DNA from: Gemmatimonadota bacterium
GTDB taxonomy: Bacteria > Gemmatimonadota > Gemmatimonadetes > Gemmatimonadales > GWC2-71-9
Reading direction: 5' to 3'
Length of the DNA: 9,495 nt
Assembly: GCA_024640185.1 (NCBI GenBank)
Contig: JAHEFN010000072.1
Span: forward strand, 1-9,495
The notes below the pieces were generated by a model. The model was not told where the DNA came from and made no database searches. It saw only the letters and a program-made list of their open reading frames with translations. Positions 1-6,207 of the stretch are shown piece by piece. The first letter of the stretch is position 1. Every line of letters begins with the position of its first letter. The position numbers were made by a program, and so were the translations under genes.

Positions 1-639
1 GCATCCCGATGCTACATCCCCAAGTCGCTCTGGCCGGCGGTGCGCGAACAGATGGCCGCCGAGATCGCCATGATGAAGGTGGGCGATCCCGCCGACTTCG
101 GCGTGTTCGTCGGGGCGGTGATCGATGAACGGGCGTGGACCAAGCTCGATGCGGTGCAGGCCGAGGCCAGGGGCGACAGCGCCGTGGAAGTGGTCGCCGG
201 TGGCAATGCCGATCGCAGCGAGGGGTGGTTCGTCTCGCCGACGCTGGTGCGGGTCGATGATCCCCACCACCGGATGATGAAGGAGGAGTTCTTCGGCCCG
301 ATCCTCACCGCCTATGTCTACGATGACAACAAGTGGGCCGACGTGCTCGCCCTGGTCGACTCGACGGCCGAGTACGCGCTCACCGGTGCCCTCTTCGCGA
401 ACGACCGCAAGGCGGTGGTCGAGGCCAGCACCGCACTGCGGAACGCCGCCGGCAACTACTACGTGAACGACAAGTGCACCGGGGCGGTGGTCGGGCAGCA
501 ACCGTTTGGCGGGGGTCGCGCCTCGGGCACCAACGACAAGGCCGGCAGCATCCTGAACCTCTACCGCTGGGTGTCACCGCGCACCATCAAGGAGGTCGGT
601 GCACCGCCGACCGACTGGCGCTACCCCTATCTCGGGTAG
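1..639 (+). CDS. pruA: L-glutamate gamma-semialdehyde dehydrogenase (1-pyrroline-5-carboxylate dehydrogenase), C-terminal part
   Basis: This is the 3' end of an aldehyde dehydrogenase gene that is open at the left window edge: the frame runs without a stop from base 1 (first residues ASRCYIPKSLW) to TAG at 637-639, giving 212 residues. PruA oxidises glutamate semialdehyde to glutamate with NAD+ in proline catabolism. The EEFFGPI segment (283-303), the NYYVNDKCTGAVVGQQPFGG stretch (about 457-516), and the following RASGTNDKAG and RW.SPRTIKE segments match the ALDH4 (mammalian ALDH4A1-like) branch rather than generic ALDHs. The catalytic cysteine of the family's GQKCSA motif should lie only a few codons upstream of the window, so it cannot be checked. 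The ATG at 40 is an internal methionine, not the start. The gene is probably transcribed alone, since a hairpin follows its stop and the next gene begins 87 bp later. Confidence 0.93.
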   Translation, partial: ASRCYIPKSLWPAVREQMAAEIAMMKVGDPADFGVFVGAVIDERAWTKLDAVQAEARGDSAVEVVAGGNADRSEGWFVSPTLVRVDDPHHRMMKEEFFGPILTAYVYDDNKWADVLALVDSTAEYALTGALFANDRKAVVEASTALRNAAGNYYVNDKCTGAVVGQQPFGGGRASGTNDKAGSILNLYRWVSPRTIKEVGAPPTDWRYPYLG

Positions 640-645
640 CCGGGC

Positions 646-677
646 CGGCGGGGCAGGTGTCGCACCTTGCCCCGCCG
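646..677 (+). terminator. Hairpin after pruA, candidate terminator
   Basis: CGGCGGGGCA then GGTG pairs with CACC then TGCCCCGCCG around a TCG loop, giving a 14-bp stem with a single bulged T at 667. It begins 6 bases after the pruA stop. No U-tract follows (CGCTGGAGTG), so it is either a GC-rich terminator lacking the tail or a 3'-end stabilising hairpin. Confidence 0.5.
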
Positions 678-726
678 CGCTGGAGTGCCAACATTGCGTC
701 ATGACCCTTCGTGAGGCTCGCCGCCG

Positions 727-1848
727 ATGACTGACCCCTACCGGTCGTCCGAGGAATACGATGAGCAGGCCCACCAGCTCTACAACGAAGGTCGCTACGA
801 TGACGCCCTGACGCTGCTCCGCGAAGGGCTCCTTCGCTATCCGCAGAGTGTCGACCTCCATGTCGGGGTCGGCTATGCCCATCTCGCCAGCGAGCAATTC
901 GCCTGGGCCCGCCAGGCCTTCGAGCTCGCCCTGATCCTCGACCCGGATCATGAGGACGGCCTCGCCGGCATCGGTGAGGTCGCGCTGGTGCTCGGTGAAC
1001 TCGAACAGGGGCTCGCGGCGTTCCAGAAGCTGGTGGAGTTGGGATACGATGACGACCACGAGTTGATGCTGCAGGTCGGCCGGTCGCTCTTCCGCGAGGG
1101 GTTCTTCATCGAGGCCCGTCGGTTCTTCGAGTTGGCCCGCACCCACCACGCCGAGTCGGCGGAGGTGGCGGCGTCGCTCGGCTATACCGCGCATCGACTC
1201 GGCCTCGATTCCGATGCCTTCTATTGGTTGCGGCGGGCCCTGGCCCTCGACGCCGATTACCCCGAACCACGCATCTACCTCGCCAACATCCTCTACGACC
1301 GCGGCGAGAACGGTGCGGCACTGCACCACTTCACCCGGCTGCGCCCCGAGGTGCACTTCGATGACCTCGGACTCTGGCGGACGATCGAGCTGCTCAAGCT
1401 GGCCCGCGATGTCGGCGACGATGATGATGAACTCCGGCCGTGGTTCTCCCGGCTCGCCGAACTGGGCGAGGAGGCCTCGCCCGAGGACCTGATCCTTGCC
1501 GAGATCGAATCGCTGCAACCCGACGGGACCCGTCAGGACCCGAACCAGCTCGAGCTCTTCGGGACCCTGATGCGCGATGTTCCCGGGATGCAGCGTCGCG
1601 CCGCCAATGACCCTGCGGCCCACATGATCGAGACCCTCGACGGCCTCACCCTGTCGGGCTCCTGGGACGAGATCCTGGTCCAGTTGCAGACGGTCGAGGG
1701 GGCCTGGGCCGACGGGACCCTGGCCGAGTTCATGGCGTTGCTCGCGCAGCGGGGCCAGGCCGAGACCGGCGTGCGCATCCCGCTCACCAATCCCGAGGCG
1801 TTCCTGCGCGGAGCCGCCGAGGCCGGCGTCATTCGGCTCCTGGGATGA
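727..1848 (+). CDS. Tetratricopeptide-repeat protein, first gene of an ABC-exporter gene string
   Basis: A 373-residue soluble protein with no signal peptide or membrane segment. Residues about 9-210 are built of TPR-like helix pairs, roughly six units. The clearest are YDEQAHQLYNEGRYDDALTL (11-30), the unit at 45-76 ending in LDPDHEDG, the unit at 113-143, and LRRALALDADYPEPRIYLAN (168-187). TPR arrays act as protein-protein scaffolds. The C-terminal part (about 235-373) is acidic and helical with no domain I recognise. The ATG at 727 is preceded by GTGAGG (711-716) at a 10-base spacing. The stop overlaps the ATG of the ABC ATPase gene by 4 bp (ATGA), so translation is probably coupled. The context suggests an assembly or adaptor role beside the exporter, but that is inference; the partner and substrate are unknown. 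Confidence 0.85.
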   Translation: MTDPYRSSEEYDEQAHQLYNEGRYDDALTLLREGLLRYPQSVDLHVGVGYAHLASEQFAWARQAFELALILDPDHEDGLAGIGEVALVLGELEQGLAAFQKLVELGYDDDHELMLQVGRSLFREGFFIEARRFFELARTHHAESAEVAASLGYTAHRLGLDSDAFYWLRRALALDADYPEPRIYLANILYDRGENGAALHHFTRLRPEVHFDDLGLWRTIELLKLARDVGDDDDELRPWFSRLAELGEEASPEDLILAEIESLQPDGTRQDPNQLELFGTLMRDVPGMQRRAANDPAAHMIETLDGLTLSGSWDEILVQLQTVEGAWADGTLAEFMALLAQRGQAETGVRIPLTNPEAFLRGAAEAGVIRLLG

Positions 1849-2753
1849 TCGGTTTCGCAGCCGCTGGCAAGACCTACTCCACCCTCCTTGGTCGGCGGAA
1901 GGTTGTTGCGCTCGACGACCTCAGTCTCGACCTGCGGCTGGGTGAGGTGGTCGGCATCGCCGGCCCCAACGGAGCCGGCAAGTCGACCCTCATCTCCCTG
2001 CTGCTCGGCTTCCTGAACCCCAGCCGCGGTCAGGTCACGATCGAGGGCCTCTCCGCCCGGCGGTTCGTGGAGACCCGCGGGGTGGGCTACCTCACCGAAC
2101 TGGTGAACCTGCCACCCCGCTGGCGGGTGACCGACCTGCTCCGTCGGATGGCGGTGCTCTCGGGCGTGCCGGCTGCCGAGGTCCAGAGCCGGGTCGAGGC
2201 CGCGATCGCCGATCTCGGCCTCGAGGAACACCGTCACAAGCAGGTGCGACAACTCTCCAAGGGAAACCTCCAGCGCGTCGGCCTCGCCCAGGCGTTGCTG
2301 GGTGACTTCGACGTCGTGGTCCTGGACGAACCGACCCACGGCCTCGACCCGGTGTGGACGGCCCGATTCCGCGACGTGGTGGCGCGACTCCGTCGCCCGG
2401 ACCGGCTGGTGTTGATCGCCTCCCACAACCTTGATGAGCTCGAGCGGCTCGCCGATCGGGTGGCGATCCTCAACCGCGGTCGATTGACCCGGGTGGTCGA
2501 CAGTGCGAGCCACAGCGGTGAGGAACAGAGCATCGCCTGGCGGCTGATCCTCGAGGGATCGCCCGACGTCGCCTCCCGGCTGCCCGGCGCCACTCCGGTT
2601 GAGGGTCGGGCCGGGACGTGGCGAGCGATGGCCACGCGCACCGACCTCAGTGCGGCTCTCGGCCAGCTGCTGACGGCTGGGGCGATCCTCGTGGAGTGCG
2701 TCCCCGAGGAATCCCGTCTGGCGGCCGAGTTCCGCGAGGCGGTGGACGAATGA
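1845..2753 (+). CDS. ABC transporter ATP-binding protein (ABC-2/exporter type)
   Basis: A 302-residue ATPase with the full set of nucleotide-binding motifs: Walker A GPNGAGKST (40-48), signature LSKGN (138-142, a variant of LSGGQ), Walker B VVVLDEP (157-163) with D-loop GLDP (166-169), and the switch histidine in IASHNLDE (H194). The Q-loop region reads GYLTELVNLPP, with Glu at 85 where many importers have Gln; Glu or other residues here are usual in ABC-2-type exporters. A C-terminal extension of about 85 residues (218-302) follows the core, as in many drug, lipid or polysaccharide exporter ATPases. It overlaps the TPR gene upstream and the permease gene downstream by 4 bp each. The ATPase should drive export by the adjacent permease at the cytoplasmic membrane; the substrate is not evident. 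Confidence 0.93.
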   Translation: MIGFAAAGKTYSTLLGRRKVVALDDLSLDLRLGEVVGIAGPNGAGKSTLISLLLGFLNPSRGQVTIEGLSARRFVETRGVGYLTELVNLPPRWRVTDLLRRMAVLSGVPAAEVQSRVEAAIADLGLEEHRHKQVRQLSKGNLQRVGLAQALLGDFDVVVLDEPTHGLDPVWTARFRDVVARLRRPDRLVLIASHNLDELERLADRVAILNRGRLTRVVDSASHSGEEQSIAWRLILEGSPDVASRLPGATPVEGRAGTWRAMATRTDLSAALGQLLTAGAILVECVPEESRLAAEFREAVDE

Positions 2754-3472
2754 CACGCCACCCGTCGCGGTTTCGGTATCTCCCCTGGCTCGCCCGGGAT
2801 GTCGCTCGCGGTCCGGGCGTGCTCTTCCTGATGGCGGCGGTCGTGGGCTCGGTCATCGTCTGGCGGGTGGCCGAGCGGACCGGCAGTTCCCCGGATCCTG
2901 GCTTCGTGCAGGCCACGACGTTCGCCGCCGTCAACGTGATCCTGATGCTGGTCGCCACCGGAGGGATGGTCAACACCGACGTGCAGCAGGGGTTCTATCG
3001 GGCGTGGTTCAGCAAGCCGATGGCTCCCTGGTGGTTCTATCTGCAGCGCTGGCTCCTCGGCGGGCTCTTCGTGCTCGCGACGCCGATCGTCTATGGGGCG
3101 CTCCTTGCCCTCCTGCTCGGCAATGGCATGGGTGTCAACGTGGCGCTGCTCGTCCAGCTCGCGCTCTCCTACCTGCTGGTTGGCTCCGCGGTCTTCCTGG
3201 TTTCCACCCTGCAGCGCCTCGACTGGCTGATCGTGTTCATCCTCTCGTCCGCCGAGCAGGCCCTGCATCGGTTGGCCCAGTCGTCGTTGGAGCTCCCCGC
3301 AACCCTCGAGTTCGCCTACCGGATCCTGCCGCCGTTCCACCTCATCGGGATCGGTGGGCCGACCCTCTCCGGCGGGCCGCTCTGGCATGTCGTGGGCTAC
3401 GGCACCGGAATGCTCGTCCTCGCGCTCGTGGTGCTCCTCACCCGCCCACTCGGGAGCGGTGGCCGGGCCTGA
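2750..3472 (+). CDS. ABC-2-type transporter permease
   Basis: A 240-residue, strongly hydrophobic protein and the likely membrane partner of the upstream ATPase. The frame is open from 2618, but the ATG at 2750 (MTRHPSRFRYLPWLARDVAR) is chosen: it overlaps the ATPase stop as ATGA, and an earlier start would run deep into the ATPase gene. About six membrane segments are visible: 23-40, 53-73, 97-124, 129-152, 157-170 (weak) and 212-230. A short amphipathic N-terminus precedes the first, typical of ABC-2 permeases. The loop WFSKPMAPWWFYLQRW (86-101) fits the cytoplasmic coupling-helix region of this class, which is inference from position. The protein is compact for the family. No substrate can be assigned. 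Confidence 0.85.
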   Translation: MTRHPSRFRYLPWLARDVARGPGVLFLMAAVVGSVIVWRVAERTGSSPDPGFVQATTFAAVNVILMLVATGGMVNTDVQQGFYRAWFSKPMAPWWFYLQRWLLGGLFVLATPIVYGALLALLLGNGMGVNVALLVQLALSYLLVGSAVFLVSTLQRLDWLIVFILSSAEQALHRLAQSSLELPATLEFAYRILPPFHLIGIGGPTLSGGPLWHVVGYGTGMLVLALVVLLTRPLGSGGRA

Positions 3473-3478
3473 GCGTGG

Positions 3479-3507
3479 CTGCCGTCACCCCCCGACGGCG
3501 GTACCTT
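3479..3507 (+). promoter_or_regulatory. Small hairpin and -10-like TACCTT just ahead of the phosphatidyltransferase gene
   Basis: GCCGTC (3481-3486) pairs with GACGGC (3494-3499) around a C-rich loop, extendable by a G-U and a C-G pair. TACCTT (3502-3507) lies 4 bases before the ATG at 3512. There is no Shine-Dalgarno sequence. If TACCTT were a -10 box, transcription would begin at or near the ATG, giving a leaderless message. No convincing -35 is visible, so this is tentative. Confidence 0.25.
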
Positions 3508-3511
3508 CCAG

Positions 3512-4063
3512 ATGATGCCTACTCCAGGGTCTCCGGCTCCCGACGCACGCGCGCCGGGATTCTCGGCTGCCGATGCCATCACCGCGGCCCGAATCCCACT
3601 GGCGATTGCCTTCGTGCTCATCCCGTCCGTCGGGGTGCGGCTGGTGCTGCTGGTGATTGCCGCCGCCACCGATCTCGGCGACGGCTGGGTGGCGCGACGG
3701 TTCGGGGCCTCGCGCATCGGTGCGGTGCTCGATCCGGTCGTCGACAAGTTGTTCATGGCCGCCGCCTTCGGCGTGGTGCTCTTCTCGGGTGCCCTGGCGT
3801 GGTACGAAGTACTGCTCGTGGTGATCCGCGACCTGGTGGCCTCGGTGGCCGTCTTCATCGCCGTGCCGCTCGGCAAGGGCCGGCCGATTCCGGCCAGACT
3901 CGGCGGCAAGGCCGTCACCCTGCTCCAACTGCTCACCCTGCTCGCCTTCCTGGTCGACGCCGCACAGCTCCGACCGCTCGCCTGGGCCACCGGTGCGGTG
4001 GCCCTCTATGCCCTGTGGGACTACAACCGCCTCTTCTTCCGGAATGCCCCGCCCCATGACTGA
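3512..4063 (+). CDS. CDP-alcohol phosphatidyltransferase family protein (PgsA-like)
   Basis: A 183-residue integral membrane enzyme. The family transfers a phosphatidyl group from CDP-diacylglycerol to an alcohol such as glycerol-3-phosphate, or uses related CDP-alcohols. The catalytic motif is clear: T-D54-LG-D57-G-WV-A-R62, then G70-AVL-D74-PVV-D78-K, carrying the four metal-binding aspartates. AR and the following G are separated by seven residues (RFGASRI) rather than the usual eight. Membrane segments are visible at about 26-50, 80-97, 99-118, 134-152 and 156-170. GGKAVTLLQ (131-139) resembles the conserved segment of phosphatidylglycerophosphate synthases. Length suits PgsA-type enzymes, but the alcohol cannot be read from sequence. 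The ATG pair at 3512/3515 has no SD. The gap to the permease is 39 bp, and the stop lies inside the OsmC-family start (8-bp overlap). Confidence 0.87.
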   Translation: MMPTPGSPAPDARAPGFSAADAITAARIPLAIAFVLIPSVGVRLVLLVIAAATDLGDGWVARRFGASRIGAVLDPVVDKLFMAAAFGVVLFSGALAWYEVLLVVIRDLVASVAVFIAVPLGKGRPIPARLGGKAVTLLQLLTLLAFLVDAAQLRPLAWATGAVALYALWDYNRLFFRNAPPHD

Positions 4064-4496
4064 TGACATCCTGAACCCCGACGATCCGAAACACTTCCGT
4101 CACGCCACCCTCCACTGGGAGCACGACACCGTCTTCCGCGGCGGCCCTCCCGGTGGTCAGGAGATCGTCACCGACGGTCGAGGTGACGAAGGGCCCGACA
4201 TGGTCGTGCTGCTCTTGCTCGCCGCCGGGGGCTGCGCCGGCGCCGACGTGGTCAGCATCCTCAAGAAGATGCAGGCCGGACTCGAGAGCCTCAGGATCGA
4301 GGTCAGCGGCCGTCGCGATCCCGAGCCCCCCAAGCGCTACAACCACCTCACCCTGCGCTTCGTGATGCGGGGCACGGCGCTCACCGAGGCCAACACCGCT
4401 CGGGCGGTCGAGCTGAGCGTCAGCAAGTACTGCTCGGTGCTGCGGACCCTCGACCCGGAGATGCCGGTCGACACCGAGATTGTCATCGAGTCGTAG
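4056..4496 (+). CDS. OsmC/Ohr-family redox protein (YhfA-like)
   Basis: A 146-residue protein of typical OsmC length. The two family cysteines are present: C60 in LLLLAAGGCAGADVVSILKK (52-71) and C126 in SVSKYCSVLRTL (121-132), the latter characteristic of the YhfA-like subgroup. OsmC and Ohr proteins use this cysteine pair to reduce hydroperoxides; for the YhfA subgroup the physiological substrate is poorly defined. ATG 4056 (MTDDILNPDD) is chosen. It overlaps the upstream stop by 8 bp (ATGACTGA) and gives a normal N-terminus, while the upstream in-frame ATGs (3993, 4044) would add residues encoded inside the phosphatidyltransferase gene. It is probably the last gene of the string beginning at 727, as a terminator-like hairpin follows. 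Confidence 0.9.
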   Translation: MTDDILNPDDPKHFRHATLHWEHDTVFRGGPPGGQEIVTDGRGDEGPDMVVLLLLAAGGCAGADVVSILKKMQAGLESLRIEVSGRRDPEPPKRYNHLTLRFVMRGTALTEANTARAVELSVSKYCSVLRTLDPEMPVDTEIVIES

Positions 4497-4510
4497 GGGA
4501 CCGTGACGCG

Positions 4511-4549
4511 GGGGCGGGCACCGGAGTCCCATGACACCCGCCCCTTCTT
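4511..4549 (+). terminator. Intrinsic terminator-like hairpin after the OsmC-family gene
   Basis: GGGGCGGG (4511-4518) pairs with CCCGCCCC (4537-4544), an 8-bp all-GC stem with an 18-base loop, followed by TTCTT (4545-4549). It begins 14 bases after the OsmC-family stop and sits before the lipoprotein RBS, so it should separate the two transcription units. Confidence 0.55.
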
Positions 4550-4559
4550 CCGCCCTCCC

Positions 4560-4564
4560 AGGAG
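4560..4564 (+). promoter_or_regulatory. Ribosome binding site deciding the lipoprotein start
   Basis: AGGAG lies 10 bases before ATG 4575. It supports that codon over the upstream in-frame GTG at 4503, whose extra 24 residues would spoil the signal peptide. Confidence 0.65.
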
Positions 4565-4574
4565 TCCCCGGCTG

Positions 4575-5669
4575 ATGCCCTTACTCCGCACGGCCCTCGG
4601 TTGCTGCACCGTTCTCCTCGTCGGGGGAGGGTGTGGCCATACCGTGCCGTTCAGCGGGGGCGTGCCCGACGAGGACCCCGGCTTCACGAACCTCGTGCCC
4701 CGTCGGCTGACCTACAGCGAGGGTGCCGACATCCACCCGCAGTGGACCGCGGACGGCTCGGCCATCATCTACACCTTCGAGCAACAGCTTCCCGGCGACG
4801 AGTATCCCGATCGCTGTCTCGGGGCACTGCCAGCTGATGGTGGATCTCGGCAGGCCGAGTGGTGTTGGCCGGGCTTCGATCAGGGAGCCCGGCGGGACGG
4901 CATCGAGTGGGGCGCCCTGGCTCCCGATGGCACCCTGGTCTTCAACCACCACTTCGGTGCCGGTGACAAGCAGCCGAGCCCCTTCGCCGGCGCGTTCTAT
5001 CACGCCCCGGCTGGCTCCGACCCGCTGACCGCGTCAACCGCACTGCTGACCCTGCTCGCGGCACCGCCCGGTGGGAGTGAGCCGTACGACTACCTGCTCG
5101 CCCCGGTCTTCACCCGTCCACGCGAAGTCACCGGGTTGGCGGTTGCCGTGAGCGTCGCCGAGACGAACTGTCCCCGGTGTGTCTGGGACACGGTGTACAC
5201 CGGTCTCGATTTGGTGCGCCTCTCACTCGATGCCCCCGGGACCGTCGAGGTGCTCGCCAGGGTGTTGGGGGCACGGTTCCTCGCGTGGGACGGCTCGGTC
5301 GATCGGTTCTTCTACGGCCGCGCCGACCGCATCGAGGCGGTCCCCACCGACGGCGGCCCAGCGGCGATCGTCTGGCAGTTGCCCCGCTCACCGGACCGGG
5401 GCATCCCGGTGCTCACCGGCGTGGCGGCTGGTGACGGCCGGGTGGGCGTATCCTGGCACTACACCGACGGCGACACGCGCCACAGCGTGATCGGCCTGCT
5501 CCGGGCCGACGGAGGCGTCGATGAGGTGGTGCACTCGATCAACGGACCGCGCTGGGGGGCGATCTCCCTCTCACCCGACGGGAACCGACTGGTGGCCGAG
5601 CGGACCGAGGGAGGCCAACGCGATCTCTATCTCTGGGTGTTCGCTGGCGGACCGGCGGACGGCGGATGA
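4575..5669 (+). CDS. Probable exported lipoprotein with PD40/TolB-like beta-propeller repeats
   Basis: A 364-residue protein. The N-terminus MPLLRTALGC.. followed by a hydrophobic stretch to LLVGGGC (14-20) looks like a lipoprotein signal peptide with C20 as the lipidated cysteine. The lipobox is poor, since -3 is Gly rather than Leu, so plain secretion is possible. PD40/WD40-like blades are recognisable: PQWTADGSAIIYTFE (55-69), WGALAPDGTLVFNH (112-125) and WGAISLSPDGNRLVAERTEG (327-346), with YLWVF closing the last blade (352-356). This is the pattern of TolB-type propellers, which bind partner proteins or carbohydrates in the periplasm. Other cysteines, C81, C97 and the C199-PR-C202 pair, could form disulfides after export. 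The start is set by AGGAG at 4560. A short open frame (4531-4575) ends on the start codon. No partner or substrate is evident. Confidence 0.8.
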   Translation: MPLLRTALGCCTVLLVGGGCGHTVPFSGGVPDEDPGFTNLVPRRLTYSEGADIHPQWTADGSAIIYTFEQQLPGDEYPDRCLGALPADGGSRQAEWCWPGFDQGARRDGIEWGALAPDGTLVFNHHFGAGDKQPSPFAGAFYHAPAGSDPLTASTALLTLLAAPPGGSEPYDYLLAPVFTRPREVTGLAVAVSVAETNCPRCVWDTVYTGLDLVRLSLDAPGTVEVLARVLGARFLAWDGSVDRFFYGRADRIEAVPTDGGPAAIVWQLPRSPDRGIPVLTGVAAGDGRVGVSWHYTDGDTRHSVIGLLRADGGVDEVVHSINGPRWGAISLSPDGNRLVAERTEGGQRDLYLWVFAGGPADGG

Positions 5670-5672
5670 CGA

Positions 5673-5703
5673 GAGGGCCGACCCCTGCGTGGGATCGGCC
5701 CTC
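5673..5703. terminator. Bidirectional terminator hairpin between convergent genes
   Basis: GAGGGCCGA (5673-5681) pairs with TCGGCCCTC (5695-5703), a perfect 9-bp stem, and CCC/GGG pairs inside it close a small loop. It lies 3 bases after the lipoprotein stop and 37 bases past the stop of the minus-strand gene. The plus side is followed by ATCTATCTGT; neither side has a clean U-tract. Confidence 0.65.
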
Positions 5704-5740
5704 ATCTATCTGTCCGCTCGCAGGCGCTGCTGCGTCGTGA

Positions 5741-6100
5741 TCAGGCTGAGACTTCGGCCGTCTCTTCGGACTCGACGACATCGGTTTCAAGGGCAGCCGG
5801 CGACTCACTCTCGCTCAGCGCCTCGGCGGGGGTGGTGTGCTTCACCACGGGCCGACAGAACCGCTCGCCGAGCACGCGGACCTGGCCCAATGCCTCGGGC
5901 TTGAGGTCGGGGTAGCGGTCCGCGAGATACTGCATCGTGTCGTCCATCCACTCCTTCTGATGCTCCGGGTCGGCCTCGAGTACGCCGCAGCGGAGCACAT
6001 GACTGAACAACTCGTCCCGAGCCTGATCGATCGCCGTGGGCATGGTCGAGGGGGAACGGGGCGCCTTCTTCTTAGTCAATGGACCTTCCTGGTTGTGCAT
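5741..6100 (-). CDS. Small protein of unknown function with acidic C-terminal tail
   Basis: I do not recognise a named family. The frame encodes 119 residues with three zones: a basic, low-complexity N-terminus (LTKKKAPRSPS, 8-18); a probably helical core (about 22-86, from TAIDQARDELFSHVLRCGVL to GERFCRPVV) with two cysteines, C38 and C82; and an acidic, Ser/Glu-rich tail (93-119). There is no signal peptide or membrane segment, so it is probably cytoplasmic. The minus frame is preferred to the overlapping plus frame (5837-6130) because it has a believable promoter at 6147-6176, a terminator at 5673-5703 and a soluble-protein composition. The start is uncertain: the ATG at 6098-6100 has no SD and follows a hairpin (6107-6124), while TTG at 6077-6079 follows AGGAAGG (6084-6090), giving a 112-residue product starting MTKKKAP. 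It is divergent from the DsbA-like gene. Confidence 0.65.
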   Translation of the reverse strand: MHNQEGPLTKKKAPRSPSTMPTAIDQARDELFSHVLRCGVLEADPEHQKEWMDDTMQYLADRYPDLKPEALGQVRVLGERFCRPVVKHTTPAEALSESESPAALETDVVESEETAEVSA

Positions 6101-6106
6101 GAACAG

Positions 6107-6124
6107 GTGGGGCAGCTACCCCAC
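6107..6124 (-). promoter_or_regulatory. Hairpin immediately upstream of the small gene's annotated ATG
   Basis: GTGGGG (6107-6112) pairs with CCCCAC (6119-6124) around a 6-base loop. In the minus-strand message it would sit 6 to 24 bases ahead of ATG 6100, where the ribosome should bind, so it could restrict that start or argue for the downstream TTG start. Confidence 0.4.
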
Positions 6125-6146
6125 GCTTAGCCAATACGAACCCCCG

Positions 6147-6176
6147 AATATAGGGAATCCGTTCACCCTGAGGCAA
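6147..6176 (-). promoter_or_regulatory. Sigma70-like promoter for the small minus-strand gene
   Basis: On the minus strand TTGCCT (6171-6176) and TATATT (6147-6152) are separated by 18 bases. The -10 matches TATAAT at five of six positions, and AT-rich elements stand out against the GC-rich background. Predicted start is near 6139, about 39 bases before ATG 6100. Confidence 0.55.
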
Positions 6177-6190
6177 TTCCGGGGTAGATT
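6162..6190 (+). promoter_or_regulatory. Possible promoter for the dsbA-like/kup pair
   Basis: TTCACC (6162-6167), 17 bases, then TAGATT (6185-6190) on the plus strand. It would overlap the -35 of the divergent promoter and give a leader of about 110 bases. The -35 is weak (TTCACC against TTGACA). Confidence 0.35.
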
Positions 6191-6207
6191 TGCCCCCGAT
6201 CAACCCG

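Noticed and set aside
667..695. Promoter TTGCCC-N17-AACATT ahead of the TPR gene
   Set aside because: The -35 overlaps the pruA hairpin and the -10 matches poorly; not strong enough to annotate.
574..1623. 349-codon minus-strand frame across the TPR gene
   Set aside because: Shadow of the TPR repeats; the plus frame has TPR periodicity, an SD and a coupled stop.
1533..2756. 407-codon minus-strand frame across the TPR and ABC ATPase genes
   Set aside because: It spans two real plus-strand genes with full motif sets, and its product has no recognisable domain.
2234..3388. 384-codon minus-strand frame across the ABC genes
   Set aside because: Pro/Arg/Glu-rich antisense frame over two well-supported genes.
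5837..6130. 97-codon plus-strand frame opposite the small gene
   Set aside because: No SD, no promoter in place, and it runs through the minus gene's own leader hairpin. The minus frame is better supported, though neither is proven.
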